Assembly: GCA_035471805.1 (NCBI GenBank)
Contig: DATIPS010000014.1
Span: forward strand, 1 to 64,000
Source: Acidimicrobiia bacterium
GTDB lineage: Bacteria; Actinomycetota; Acidimicrobiia; Spongiisociales; JAHEDJ01
Direction: 5' to 3'
DNA length: 64,000 nucleotides
How positions within the stretch are numbered: position 1 is the stretch's first letter; each line of letters opens with the position of its first letter. Under the pieces are notes generated by a model. The model had not been told where the DNA came from, ran no database searches, and saw only the letters and a list, made by a program, of their open reading frames with translations. Both the position numbers and the translations under genes were made by a program. Shown in pieces: positions 50,889 to 59,548 of this stretch.

Positions 50889-51620
50889 TCATCCGTTCAC
50901 GATGTTGTCAAAGCCGACGCCGATCCAATAGGCCAGGCCGCCGCCGGCGCCTGCGATAAGGAGATTCTCCACGGCCGCGCGCAACGGTTTGCCGCGCGTT
51001 GCCCATGTCTTGATAGCCCCCACGATCAACAACCCGGTCACCGAGCCGATCCCCGCCGCCACCAGACCTGGCCCGGGGGTGTTGACGATGGCAAACGGAA
51101 TGACCGAGGGAGCCGCGCCGAGCAGGAACAGGCCGCCGGACATTCCGGCGGCCGCATATGCCGACCGTCGTTCCTCTTCGATGACTCCGAACTCGAGCGC
51201 CGTCATCACCCTGAGAAGGGACTCATCGTCACCGTTGAAGTGCTGCACCACCTGTTCACGCAGGTCGCCGTCGATTCCGATGCCGTCCAACAGATCACGC
51301 AGTTCATGTAGTTCGTCATCGCGGAAGTCCCGTATGTGCTCACGCTCGAGTTCGATCTCACCTTGGAACACCTCATCCTGGGACTTGGTCGCCATGTATT
51401 CGCCGGCCGCCATGCTCACCGCACCGGCAATTGCCCCGGCGACGGCGGTGAGGAGGATATTGCGAGTCGCCATGCCGCCGCCGACGACACCGGCGACGAG
51501 CAGGAACATCGAGACGAGTCCGTCGTTGACGCCGAGGATGATGTCTCGCCAGTACTGGCGGTGCTTTCCCAGATGCTCGGTGAAGGCTGGGCGATGCCGG
51601 TATTCGTGGTCGATGTCCAT
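50889..51620 (-). CDS. VIT1/CCC1 family transporter (iron/manganese type)
   Basis: A 243-residue membrane protein. HRQYWRDIILGVNDGLVSMFLLVAGVVG is the VIT family signature for helix 1, GAVSMAAGEYMATKSQDEV marks helix 2 and the cytosolic metal-binding region, rich in Glu (EIELEREHIRDFRDDELHELRD), and three more helices follow. Family members move Fe2+ or Mn2+ out of the cytosol. No regulatory site was recognised. The glycosyltransferase gene ends 14 bp upstream, so these two reverse genes may be cotranscribed. Confidence 0.88.
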   Translation of the reverse strand: MDIDHEYRHRPAFTEHLGKHRQYWRDIILGVNDGLVSMFLLVAGVVGGGMATRNILLTAVAGAIAGAVSMAAGEYMATKSQDEVFQGEIELEREHIRDFRDDELHELRDLLDGIGIDGDLREQVVQHFNGDDESLLRVMTALEFGVIEEERRSAYAAAGMSGGLFLLGAAPSVIPFAIVNTPGPGLVAAGIGSVTGLLIVGAIKTWATRGKPLRAAVENLLIAGAGGGLAYWIGVGFDNIVNG

Positions 51621-51634
51621 GGCAGGAGTGTACG

Positions 51635-53104
51635 TCAGTACTCAGACAGTTCGCGAAGCCTATCCGCCCGGATATCGGGTGACCGGTCTGTGAAGTAGGC
51701 ATGGATCGGGAGGAGATCGCGGCCGCCTGCTGCGGCTGCCTGCTCGATGGCCCGGACGTATCCAACGGCCGTTCGGTCCCATGTATAGCGATCGAGCACT
51801 CGTCTCCTTCCGGCCGCGGCGAGAGTTTCCCATTCTGACCCGAGGGCCCGCTCGAGGCCTCTCGCGATATCGACCGGATCGGTCGGGTCGATCAGGACAC
51901 CGTATTCCCCGTCCCCGTCCAGGAGACTCTCAGAAGGGCCACCATTGCGAGTGGCGACCACAGCCAGGCCTGCCGCGGCGGCTTCGAGGGGGGCGAGGCC
52001 GAATGGTTCGTACAGGGCAGTCAGCGCAAAGACCGATCGCCGCCGGGCGAAGTGCCGGTAGGCGGAGGACAAGCCGTGCTGGCCCTGTATTCCGAAACCT
52101 GCAACCTTCCCGCTCAGGCCTGTGTCGATGACGGTGCGGCGCAGATCGCGCAGCACGCTCAGCTCCATCTCACCCGCCCCGGCATCAGATCGCAGGGGGT
52201 CGTCCAGCGCCCCGGTTATGAAGACGAGATTGGCTGTTTCCTGAAGATGTGTGCTGGCGGCAAAGGCCTCAACCAGCACCACCGGATTCTTCTTCGGGTC
52301 CAGCCGGCTAGAGGCGACGACGGCCGGCAGCGAGGTGCGCCCCGGATCGAGATCTCTCGCCAACCTGGCTTCCACCAGCCTGCGCGTCTCGGTTTCTCCC
52401 GCATGACTCACATCGGCCCCGAAGATGTCGAGAGCGACGCCGGGCGGAACGATCGAGAATCGATCGTCGTCGTCGGTTTCAACCGCACCCGTGTAGGCCG
52501 GGTGGCCGTACTGTTCGAACCGCTCCTGTGCCGTGCTGGTGATGATGGCACCAGCATGATTCATAGCGATCCGTTCCGCCTCGATCCTGCGGGCGAAACG
52601 GTAGCGAGCGTCGAGAGCATCGACGGTGGACCCTGCTGCCAGCAGCTTGTCGAACTTCTGAGCCCCAAGGCTGTGGCCTGTGAACGTATACGGAATTCCG
52701 GCCAGGTTCCGGAGGAGTGCGGCGGCAAGTCCGCCGTCGCCGTAGTGGCCGGTAGCCGCGTCGGGCATGCTGCCTTCGGCACGGTAATGGGCGATCATGC
52801 CGGGGACCCAGTCTCGACCGAGATACGGCCAGAGGTCTTCCTTGCGCAGGAATCTGCCGTCGTCGCCGCAGTCGATCCTCAAGATGCGCACTCCACCCGG
52901 ATAGGCGTCGGCTATCGCAGAGAACTCGGGCCAGTCGGGGTCATCGATCCGGCGTGTAACGATGTCAACCCGGTGGCCGAGTGCGGCAAGGGCGAGAGCC
53001 ACGTTTTTCACGTATACGAGCTGGCCTCCGAAGTCCGGGTGCTCCGTCCAGTAAGAGTCGGCCGGATCGAAGTTTCCCTGGGGGTTGAGGAACGCTAGAT
53101 GCAT
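51635..53104 (-). CDS. GT4 glycosyltransferase of the sucrose-phosphate synthase type
   Basis: A 489-residue GT-B retaining glycosyltransferase. N-terminal DFGGQLVYVKNVALALAALGHRVD matches the G-G-Q-x-V-Y sugar-nucleotide loop of sucrose-phosphate and mannosylfructose-phosphate synthases; the C-terminal half has SRLDPKKNP and the E-x7-E-type segment EPFGLAPLEAAAAGLAVVAT. Expected role: making a sucrose-like or mannosylfructose-like compatible solute from a nucleotide sugar and a sugar phosphate (inference). No sugar-phosphate phosphatase partner is adjacent. It is divergent from dnaG with a 56-bp gap. Confidence 0.82.
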   Translation of the reverse strand: MHLAFLNPQGNFDPADSYWTEHPDFGGQLVYVKNVALALAALGHRVDIVTRRIDDPDWPEFSAIADAYPGGVRILRIDCGDDGRFLRKEDLWPYLGRDWVPGMIAHYRAEGSMPDAATGHYGDGGLAAALLRNLAGIPYTFTGHSLGAQKFDKLLAAGSTVDALDARYRFARRIEAERIAMNHAGAIITSTAQERFEQYGHPAYTGAVETDDDDRFSIVPPGVALDIFGADVSHAGETETRRLVEARLARDLDPGRTSLPAVVASSRLDPKKNPVVLVEAFAASTHLQETANLVFITGALDDPLRSDAGAGEMELSVLRDLRRTVIDTGLSGKVAGFGIQGQHGLSSAYRHFARRRSVFALTALYEPFGLAPLEAAAAGLAVVATRNGGPSESLLDGDGEYGVLIDPTDPVDIARGLERALGSEWETLAAAGRRRVLDRYTWDRTAVGYVRAIEQAAAAGGRDLLPIHAYFTDRSPDIRADRLRELSEY

Positions 53105-53160
53105 TGGTTGATGCTAGGCACAGAGAACCACTCATCCCGCCGCTCTACACTCGACTCGCG

Positions 53161-54936
53161 ATGGCATTCATGCGCGAAGACATCGAGAGGGTCCGCTCTT
53201 CGACGAGCATCGTCGATCTGGTGGATTCGGTGACGACCGTCCGCAAGCGCGGGCGGGCGGTGAAAGCTATCTGCCCGTTCCATCAGGAGAAGACCCCTTC
53301 GATGTCGATCGATGTCGCCCGAGGGCTCTACCACTGCTTCGGGTGCGGTGTCGGCGGCGATGTCTTCAAGTTCGTGCAGGAAACCCAGGCTTTGGATTTC
53401 TCCGAAGCGGTCGAGTTCCTCGCTGCTCGGGCCGGTATCACCCTGCGCATAGATCACAAAGCGGCACAGCGGCGCGGCGAGCGGCAGGCCCTCATCGAGG
53501 CAGTTGACAAGGCCGTGGATTTCTATAGAGATCGTCTCAAGAACTCGCCGGACGCAGCATCGGCGAGGAGGTACCTGCGCAGTCGCGGCTACGACACAGA
53601 CGTGGTTGACCGTTTCGGCCTCGGTTACTCGCCTGCCGAAGGTTGGGACCAGGCCGTTCAGTACCTCAAGGGCAAGGGCGTCACGGAGAAGGCGATGCTG
53701 GATTCCGGGCTGGCGGCCCGAAATCAGCGGGGACGACTGCGCGATTGGTTCCGCGGCCGGATCATGTTTCCCATCTACGACATCGGCGGTTCACCCGTCG
53801 GGTTCGGGGCGAGATTGCTGGAGGGCGAAGGACCCAAGTATCTGAACTCTCCGGAGACCCGCATCTATCGCAAGGCGCAACTGCTCTACGGTCTCAACTG
53901 GGCCAAGGCACCGATCACCCGTTCGGGGTACTCCCTCGTCGTCGAGGGATACACCGACGTCATCGGACTGCACCTCGCAGACCTGCCGGTAGCCGTAGCC
54001 ACCTGTGGAACGGCGCTGGGTGAGGATCATTTCGACCTTCTGCGAAGATTCTCCGATCGCATCGTGCTTGCCTTCGACGCGGATGAGGCCGGCGTCGGAG
54101 CAGCACTACGGGGTGATGAGCTGTCCACTCCCGCAGACCTCGATCTCGATGTTCGTGTGGCGCTGATGCCTGAGGGCGCAGATCCGGCCGACCTCGTGCA
54201 GTCCGATCGCCTCGACGAGCTGCGCAAGGCCGTCGATTCTTCGCGGCCGCTGTTGGAGTTCCGCATCGACCGCGAGGTGGAGCGGCACAATGTGGAGGAG
54301 GCCGAAGGCAGGGCAAGGGCGGTTCGTGCTGCGGCGCGGCTGATTGCACGCCAGTCCGATGAGATCGTCCGGTCTGAATACTCTCGCCGTGTGTCGCGCG
54401 CGACCGGCGTCGACCTGGCCGCCGTGCAGAGAGCCGTGCAGCAAGCGTTCCGAGAAACAGACGGCCGGTCGGAGTCCCGCGCCGCAATCCGACAGCCGCC
54501 GGCGGTGCGTCCTCGCTCGGCCCTGTCGGGTCCGGAGTTGGCCGAACGTGAGTTGCTGCGGCTGATGCTTGCGAACGACGGCCGGTTGCCGGCCGAGGAG
54601 CTCGACGTCGATCTCTTCACCCTTTCCGAGCACCGCGCCTACTTCGAGGCTCTGCATCCGCTGATGACGTCGACCCCGCCGGGGAAGGTGATCGACCTCA
54701 ACGCCCTCCCGGACGGATTCGCCGAACAGCTCAGCGCGGTGGTCCTCGACGATCTTCCGCTCGACAACGATCCGGCCGCGCTGGTGCGTCGTCTGGAACG
54801 TTGGCGGACGGAGAGACGCATCGGGGTGATACGACATCAGGTGGAATCGGAGGCGCCCGGATCAGAAGCCCATTCAAATCTGTTGCGCCAGTTGATAGCT
54901 TTGGAACGACGCAAACGAGAACTGGACTCCGAATAG
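53161..54936 (+). CDS. dnaG: DNA primase
   Basis: A 591-residue primase that lays RNA primers for replication. N-terminal zinc finger [32 protein letters not shown], the RNA polymerase domain with [13 protein letters not shown] and a TOPRIM core ([20 protein letters not shown]), and a C-terminal helicase-binding region. ATG 53161 is used (MREDIER at 53170 is an alternative). The TAG stop overlaps the GTG of rpoD by one base, a replication/transcription operon lacking rpsU. Confidence 0.94.
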   Translation: MAFMREDIERVRSSTSIVDLVDSVTTVRKRGRAVKAICPFHQEKTPSMSIDVARGLYHCFGCGVGGDVFKFVQETQALDFSEAVEFLAARAGITLRIDHKAAQRRGERQALIEAVDKAVDFYRDRLKNSPDAASARRYLRSRGYDTDVVDRFGLGYSPAEGWDQAVQYLKGKGVTEKAMLDSGLAARNQRGRLRDWFRGRIMFPIYDIGGSPVGFGARLLEGEGPKYLNSPETRIYRKAQLLYGLNWAKAPITRSGYSLVVEGYTDVIGLHLADLPVAVATCGTALGEDHFDLLRRFSDRIVLAFDADEAGVGAALRGDELSTPADLDLDVRVALMPEGADPADLVQSDRLDELRKAVDSSRPLLEFRIDREVERHNVEEAEGRARAVRAAARLIARQSDEIVRSEYSRRVSRATGVDLAAVQRAVQQAFRETDGRSESRAAIRQPPAVRPRSALSGPELAERELLRLMLANDGRLPAEELDVDLFTLSEHRAYFEALHPLMTSTPPGKVIDLNALPDGFAEQLSAVVLDDLPLDNDPAALVRRLERWRTERRIGVIRHQVESEAPGSEAHSNLLRQLIALERRKRELDSE

Positions 54937-56078
54937 TGGAACAAGTCGTAGAGAGAGTCATCGCCGAGTTGGCCAAACGCGGCCAGCAGCGCGGATTCCT
55001 GACCATGGCTGAGGTGCAGCAGGAGCTCGAGGAGGCCGAGGCACCGGTCGACGCCTTCGAAGCAGTCGTCGACCGGCTGCGCAACGGCGATGTCCGCATC
55101 CGGGAAGACGGTCCGCAGGTGTCGGATACGACTCTGGGGGATGAGGAGCGTATCTCGCTGTCCGACCCCGTTCGGATGTACCTTCAGGAGATCGGACGCT
55201 ACCGCCTGCTCACCACACAGGAAGAGGTCGAACTGGCCATGCGGGTCGAGGCCGGCAACCGGGCGAGAGAACAGCTGGCCGACCCGGAAGCCGGCAACGA
55301 CGACTTGAGCCTCGAGGACCGGGCGATATTGGACCGTGAGGTCCGGCAGGGGGCCCGTGCACAGAGACAGTTGGTCGAGTCGAACCTGCGGCTCGTCGTC
55401 TCCATTGCCAAGAAGTATGTCGGTCGCGGGATGGCGCTTCTCGATTTGATCCAGGAAGGAAACCTCGGATTGATGCGGGCGGTCGAGAAGTTCGACTACC
55501 GCAAAGGATTCAAGTTCTCCACCTATGCCACATGGTGGATCCGTCAGGCGGTCACCCGCTCGCTTGCCGACCAGGCCAGAACCATCCGGGTGCCCGTCCA
55601 CATGGTGGAGACGATCAACAAACTGGCCCAGATCCAGAGGACCTTGCTCCAGGAGCTGGGCAGGGAACCCACCATCGAGGAGATCGCTTTCGAGCTCGAA
55701 GTCGCACCGGACAGAGTGACGGAACTCCGCCAGATTGCTCAGGACCCCGTATCGCTGGAGACTCCGCTCGGCGAGGAAGAGGATTCGACGCTGGGGGATT
55801 TCGTGGAGGATACCGAGGCCGTTGTGCCGGTGGAAGCCGCAGCATTCAAACTCCTTCAGGAGTACATGGGGAGGGCGCTGGAAGACCTCAATGAGCGGGA
55901 GCGGACGGTGCTGGTCATGCGATACGGACTCGACGAAGGAGCACCCAGGACGCTCGAAGAGGTCGGCGGCCATTTCGAGGTGACGCGGGAGCGAATCAGG
56001 CAGCTCGAAACCAAAGCACTTGCCAAACTGCGGCATCCGGCGCGGTCGAAGCGCCTGGAGGGTTTCCTGGACGAGTAG
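54936..56078 (+). CDS. rpoD: Primary RNA polymerase sigma factor
   Basis: A 380-residue sigma70: a short region 1.1-like N terminus, region 1.2 ([22 protein letters not shown]), regions 2.1-2.4 ([54 protein letters not shown]), region 3 ([16 protein letters not shown]) and region 4 ([25 protein letters not shown]). Sequence and operon position fit the housekeeping SigA/HrdB. GTG 54936 is inside the dnaG stop; the frame is open farther upstream but only as an overlap with dnaG. Confidence 0.95.
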   Translation: MEQVVERVIAELAKRGQQRGFLTMAEVQQELEEAEAPVDAFEAVVDRLRNGDVRIREDGPQVSDTTLGDEERISLSDPVRMYLQEIGRYRLLTTQEEVELAMRVEAGNRAREQLADPEAGNDDLSLEDRAILDREVRQGARAQRQLVESNLRLVVSIAKKYVGRGMALLDLIQEGNLGLMRAVEKFDYRKGFKFSTYATWWIRQAVTRSLADQARTIRVPVHMVETINKLAQIQRTLLQELGREPTIEEIAFELEVAPDRVTELRQIAQDPVSLETPLGEEEDSTLGDFVEDTEAVVPVEAAAFKLLQEYMGRALEDLNERERTVLVMRYGLDEGAPRTLEEVGGHFEVTRERIRQLETKALAKLRHPARSKRLEGFLDE

Positions 56079-56128
56079 ACCGCAGTACCTCTCGTGCAGC
56101 TGCGGAGGGTTACCTGTGGGGGAGGGAA

Positions 56129-56374
56129 CTACCGGTTGGAGCGCTCCCGGATCGTTTCGGCTGCGGTTGCCAAACCCTCGCTCATGACTTGCTTGGCCCT
56201 GGCCGCGCCCAGGTCGGCGACCGCCGCCCCCTTTTCCAAGAACTGCTGGGCAACGTCGGTCGCGGCGATGCGTCCGGCAACGGAGACGATCTGCTCATAC
56301 CTTTCGCGCCCGGCTTTCGCGCCGAAGACGTATCCGACCCCAAAACCGATAATCAATCCGGCCTTCAACTTCAC
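56129..56374 (-). CDS. Small YtxH-like membrane protein
   Basis: An 81-residue protein. One N-terminal helix with glycine motif (KAGLIIGFGVGYVFGAKAGRERY) followed by an amphipathic alpha-helical tail, the YtxH-type layout. Function is unknown, usually stress-linked. The GTG start at 56374 is decided by GGAGG six bases upstream; the frame is open a little further without a ribosome site. It converges on rpoD and diverges from tRNA-Asn. Confidence 0.7.
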   Translation of the reverse strand: MKLKAGLIIGFGVGYVFGAKAGRERYEQIVSVAGRIAATDVAQQFLEKGAAVADLGAARAKQVMSEGLATAAETIRERSNR

Positions 56375-56433
56375 GTCCAACCTCCGAGGGAATCGAACCA
56401 TTGTGGCATACGGTGGTATTCTTCCGGCCGCCT

Positions 56434-56506
56434 TCCGGGGTAGCTCAATTGGCAGAGCGCCGGACTGTTAATCCGTAGGTTGTGGGTTCAAGTCCCACCC
56501 CCGGAG
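56434..56506 (+). tRNA. tRNA-Asn (GTT)
   Basis: A 73-nt cloverleaf: acceptor TCCGGGG/CCCCGGA, D arm AGCTCAATTGGCAGAGC, anticodon loop CTGTTAA (anticodon GTT), T arm GTGGG TTCAAGT CCCAC, discriminator G. CCA is not encoded. Its 3' half is duplicated at 58221-58257. Confidence 0.96.
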
Positions 56507-56552
56507 CGAAGGTGAATCCCCTGTATTTGCAGGGGATTTCGCTCATTTCGGG
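56470..56552 (+). repeat. 83-bp direct repeat, left copy (inside intact tRNA-Asn)
   Basis: From the anticodon loop of tRNA-Asn through its 3' end and downstream hairpin. It is identical to 58221-58303 except C at 56530 versus A at 58281. The spacing is 1751 bp. Typical layout of an attachment site at a tRNA gene. Confidence 0.93.
56515..56538 (+). terminator. Terminator of tRNA-Asn
   Basis: AATCCCCTG, loop TATTTG, CAGGGGATT: a 9-bp perfect stem 9 bp after the tRNA. The duplicated version at 58266-58289 has lost the closing G-C pair. Confidence 0.75.
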
Positions 56553-56679
56553 TTTTCTGGCCGGGACGGACAGGACACCAATCTGCGGCAACTTCCCTCT
56601 CGTCAGCCGCGATGGACTTCATTGGGAATCGTCTGTCCGGTCTGGCCGGTGTCCAGGGGGTGGGGGAGGTGGCTGGTGA

Positions 56680-57516
56680 CTAGTCGAGGGTCGAGACCGT
56701 GAGAACTTCGAAAGCGACGGGCAGTGCCCCATAGCGCAGCTTGACGGACAGGTCCTCGGCTTCCTGCTGGGACGACACGGTGATGACCGCCACCCCACCG
56801 GTGATACCTTCGTCGGACGTCACCCACGGCGCTGACAGGATCACTCCGTCGAGGACTATGGCAATGCGGCGGCGAGGATCAACGTACAAGTCGTATTGGG
56901 CAGACTCCCTCGTCATCGCCTCGAAGGCCCCGGCACCGGCGGAATCGAACGTGAGTTGGATAACCCACTGGTCGGCGGTCGAGTCGAACAGCGGTGTCGC
57001 CTCCGATATCTGAGCGCCCGTCAGTGAGGTCGCACCTACCAGAAGGACTTCGTCGACCACCCCGTTTCCCGCATGGGACGCCAGCCAAGCAGACGTCGAC
57101 GGGTGGTCTGTCATGGTCAATCCCGTGTCAGGATCAACCCTCTCAACGCCACCGGACTCCTCCTCACTTCCTGTGGGGTCCCGTTGATCAAGTACTGGCC
57201 GAAGGGACAGCAGGCCGGGCACGGCAATCAAGTCGACTGCTCTCTGGTGATCAACCTCACCCGTCAGGCTCACCGTGAGATTTCGTTCACCCGACCATTC
57301 GATTTCGGCTTCCGTGACTCCCGGCATCGACTCGACCCTCGTCTTGATGATTCCGATTGCCTCATCGAGTGACTCCGCAGGGGTGCCTTCCGGGGCCACA
57401 AGTTGAATCGAAACCCCAGCCCCGTCTATTCGAGCACTCGGCTCGGTTGAACCGCTACCGCCACAAGCCCCAACCCACAAGGACGCCCCCAGTATCAAGC
57501 AGACCGGACGTCTCAT
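56680..57516 (-). CDS. Stand-alone SecD P1-head-domain lipoprotein
   Basis: A 278-residue lipoprotein. The signal MRRPVCLILGASLWVGAC has its lipobox at V-G-A-C. The mature part reproduces the large periplasmic P1 domain of the protein-export factor SecD: base segment GVSIQLVAPEGTPAESLDEAIGIIKTRVE, then the head with LTGAQISEATPLFDS, VIQLTFDSAGAGAFEAMTRE, IAIVLDGVILSAPWV and ITGGVAVITVSSQQEAEDL, ending at the point (LRYGALPVAFEV) where SecD would enter its next helix. There are no transmembrane helices, so it cannot act as SecD itself. The start at 57516 is supported by GGAGG. It lies inside the tRNA-Asn mini-island. The function of such isolated P1 proteins is unknown. Confidence 0.85.
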   Translation of the reverse strand: MRRPVCLILGASLWVGACGGSGSTEPSARIDGAGVSIQLVAPEGTPAESLDEAIGIIKTRVESMPGVTEAEIEWSGERNLTVSLTGEVDHQRAVDLIAVPGLLSLRPVLDQRDPTGSEEESGGVERVDPDTGLTMTDHPSTSAWLASHAGNGVVDEVLLVGATSLTGAQISEATPLFDSTADQWVIQLTFDSAGAGAFEAMTRESAQYDLYVDPRRRIAIVLDGVILSAPWVTSDEGITGGVAVITVSSQQEAEDLSVKLRYGALPVAFEVLTVSTLD

Positions 57517-57565
57517 ACGGACCTCCACTCGTATGACAAGCCGTGTGCCGGGTCGCCCCATCAGG

Positions 57566-57598
57566 ATGCCTCTATCCCTTTGAACGGACTAGAGGCAT
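57566..57598. promoter_or_regulatory. Inverted repeat upstream of the SecD-P1 gene
   Basis: ATGCCTCTA (57566-57574) and TAGAGGCAT (57590-57598) are perfect reverse complements around 15 bp, located 50 bp upstream of the lipoprotein start. It may be an operator, or a terminator for the small upstream gene. The remaining bases from 57599 to 57811 show nothing I can assign. Confidence 0.45.
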
Positions 57599-57811
57599 AC
57601 GACCCTCAACCTCCTCGACGACCCCTAGCAGCCACCCCGCTGAGTTCGCTCGGTCGCCACACCTGAAGGGCAGCTCCACCGTCGAAACCAGCCTGGGGAT
57701 TTCTGTTCGCTGGGTACCGCCCCGGTTATGCAGTACGAGCACCCCATCGGATGAATGACGGCTGGAAGGCCGGCACCCGGTTGTCGATAACCCCCACCCC
57801 GAGCAAGATGG

Positions 57812-58000
57812 CTACACAGCCTGGTCGGTAGGTGTTGAGGTCTCGGACGGTTCGCGGGTTCCAACCGAAACCCGAATAGGGAAGGCAATGGGTTGGTCAA
57901 AGCCGACCAACGACTGTGTTCGGTCGGCGGTCTTGTCGCTAATGGCTAGGAAGACGAAGGAGAGTGCGTATACAACGAGTATTCCAAATACGATTGTCAT
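57812..58000 (-). CDS. Small membrane protein of unknown function
   Basis: A 62-residue protein starting MTIVFGILVVYALSFVFLAI, one N-terminal helix, then a polar tail rich in Ser, Thr and Pro. AGGGG five bases before the ATG supports the start. Not recognised. It is upstream of the SecD-P1 gene on the same strand, about 300 bp away, and inside the mini-island. The 220 bp between it and the right repeat contain only short dyads (for example TGCCCG...CGGGCA at about 58091-58114). Confidence 0.5.
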   Translation of the reverse strand: MTIVFGILVVYALSFVFLAISDKTADRTQSLVGFDQPIAFPIRVSVGTREPSETSTPTDQAV

Positions 58001-58220
58001 CAGAACCCCTATCGGTGCAGCCCCCTCTCAGATTCAAGGGTTGGGCCTTAGGGGCGCCGCTGGGGGAGGTTAAGTCGGCGATAAGGCCACCTGCCCGTTT
58101 GCTCGACGGCGGGCACTGGCCCGACCTGGAGACGATCCGGGGCGGATGAGTGGCTCCGATGGCAGCGCGCTGGCAGCCGAGCCGCATAACGCCAGTTCAC
58201 AGCACCGACGGCGGATAGGC

Positions 58221-58303
58221 AATCCGTAGGTTGTGGGTTCAAGTCCCACCCCCGGAGCGAAGGTGAATCCCCTGTATTTGAAGGGGATTTCGCTCATTTC
58301 GGG
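58221..58303 (+). repeat. 83-bp direct repeat, right copy (truncated tRNA-Asn 3' half)
   Basis: It starts in the anticodon loop and carries the variable and T arms, acceptor 3' strand and downstream hairpin of tRNA-Asn, but no 5' half. It is not a functional tRNA. One mismatch to the left copy. Confidence 0.93.
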
Positions 58304-58451
58304 GGTATGTCGGTGATGCTCCCAGCGGCCTCGCCGCACGGTACATCTCCGTGCCGATCGAGGAACCGGCCGGGCTGGAGACGGGCCTTCAGCACGAACT
58401 TGGGCGACCCGCGGGCCGTACGAGGTTCCCGACTCTTGTTAGGTTTGCCGC

Positions 58452-59111
58452 ATGAAAGACCCCAGCTGGACCGCCGTCGATTACTACCTCGAGAGCCACC
58501 TGACCTCCCACGACGGGGACGCAGCCGCGGTGTTGGCGGCCCAGAGGGCCGCCGGGTTTCCGGACATCGCCGTCAGCGCCACCCAGGGCAAGCTGCTCGC
58601 GGTCCTCGCCCGTTCCGTCGGCGCGCGCAGGGTGCTGGAGTTCGGGACCCTCGGCGGCTATTCGACGCTGTGGCTGGCCCGGGCTCTCCCGGAGACAGGC
58701 GTCGTCGTATCTCTTGAGATGTCGCCCGCGCACGCAGCGGTAGCGCAGGCGAGCCTCGACACGGCCGGGGTCGGCGACCGGGTGGAGATACGGGTGGGTC
58801 CGGCGCTCGATAGCCTTCCGGGCCTGGCGGATGAGGATCCCTTCGACCTGGTCTTCATCGACGCTGACAAGGAGAACGGGGTCGCCTACTTCGAGGCCGC
58901 TGTGGGTCGAACGAGGCCCGGGGGTCTCATCATCGTCGACAACGTCGTACGAGAGGGACTGGTGGCTGACGAAGCGTCGACCGATAGCCGCGTCCAGGGC
59001 TCCCGCAGGGTCATCGAGTTTGCGGCCCACGATCCCCGGGTCGAGGCGACCGTCATTCAGACCGTCGGCAGGAAGAAGCACGACGGGATCCTCATCGCCG
59101 TCGTCCTCTGA
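58452..59111 (+). CDS. Class I SAM-dependent O-methyltransferase
   Basis: A 219-residue enzyme of the metal-dependent catechol/caffeoyl-CoA O-methyltransferase family: SATQGKLLAVLARSVGARRVLEFGTLGGYSTLWLARALP (SAM motif I), VVSLEMSPAHAAVAQ, FDLVFIDADKENGVAYFEAA (metal Asp) and LIIVDNVVREG. It methylates a catechol-like or polyketide hydroxyl; the actual substrate is unknown. It is the first gene after the mini-island and reads toward the ole cluster, but is separated from it by about 430 bp. Confidence 0.9.
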   Translation: MKDPSWTAVDYYLESHLTSHDGDAAAVLAAQRAAGFPDIAVSATQGKLLAVLARSVGARRVLEFGTLGGYSTLWLARALPETGVVVSLEMSPAHAAVAQASLDTAGVGDRVEIRVGPALDSLPGLADEDPFDLVFIDADKENGVAYFEAAVGRTRPGGLIIVDNVVREGLVADEASTDSRVQGSRRVIEFAAHDPRVEATVIQTVGRKKHDGILIAVVL

Positions 59112-59205
59112 TGGGAACGTGATTGGGGGCCATGGATGTGCCGAAGTGGCACACCCTGGGCACTCGGCGGTTCGGAACGGTCTCATCCCGGTAACCTGCT
59201 CCTTT

Positions 59206-59418
59206 ATGAAAAGGGCAGCCGGCTGGACATTGATCGGAATCGCCGCCTGGTTCGGCCTCGGCGTCCTGTTCGCGGCAGGGTCCATTGTTTCCGGCAACAC
59301 CGGTCGGCCCGGAACCGAGGTGTCGACCGGGACTGCGCTTCTCGCTGCTGCGACTCTCGCGGTCTTCGCATGGACCTTGATCAGAGTCGGACTGCGCCTT
59401 CTCAAATCCGATGAGTGA
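59206..59418 (+). CDS. Small two-helix membrane protein
   Basis: A 70-residue protein from ATG 59206 with two hydrophobic helices (about residues 5-25 and 42-62) and a short basic C terminus. It has no recognised family and only a weak ribosome site. It is kept because a clean start, two well-formed helices and a gap between flanking genes make it plausible. The 130 bp that follow hold no gene and probably the oleA promoter. Confidence 0.45.
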   Translation: MKRAAGWTLIGIAAWFGLGVLFAAGSIVSGNTGRPGTEVSTGTALLAAATLAVFAWTLIRVGLRLLKSDE

Positions 59419-59548
59419 CCGCCGGACGGCGGTGAGACTCGGGCAATCACAGGTGGGCTCGTCGGGCGATGGCTGAGTTCGGTTCCCTATTCCACAATCC
59501 ATCAGTTTCCTGCGAGAATCATCCGCAGTTCACCCGCGAAGGATTCCG

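Larger units (their letters stand above)
56470..58303. mobile_element. Candidate mini-island integrated at tRNA-Asn
   Basis: The segment is bounded by the 83-bp direct repeats. The left repeat sits in the complete tRNA; the right one is a 3' tRNA fragment, exactly what a tyrosine recombinase using an anticodon-loop crossover leaves behind. It contains a SecD-P1-like lipoprotein gene and a small membrane-protein gene, both on the reverse strand, and about 600 bp of non-coding DNA. No integrase, relaxase or transposase is present, so it is either a decayed remnant or an element moved by a recombinase in trans. Confidence 0.6.

Noticed and set aside
58070-58339. Reverse frame containing G-V-G-L-E-P-T-T-Y-G-L
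   Set aside because: This peptide is the well-known spurious translation of tRNA 3' sequence; it only marks the tRNA-Asn fragment.
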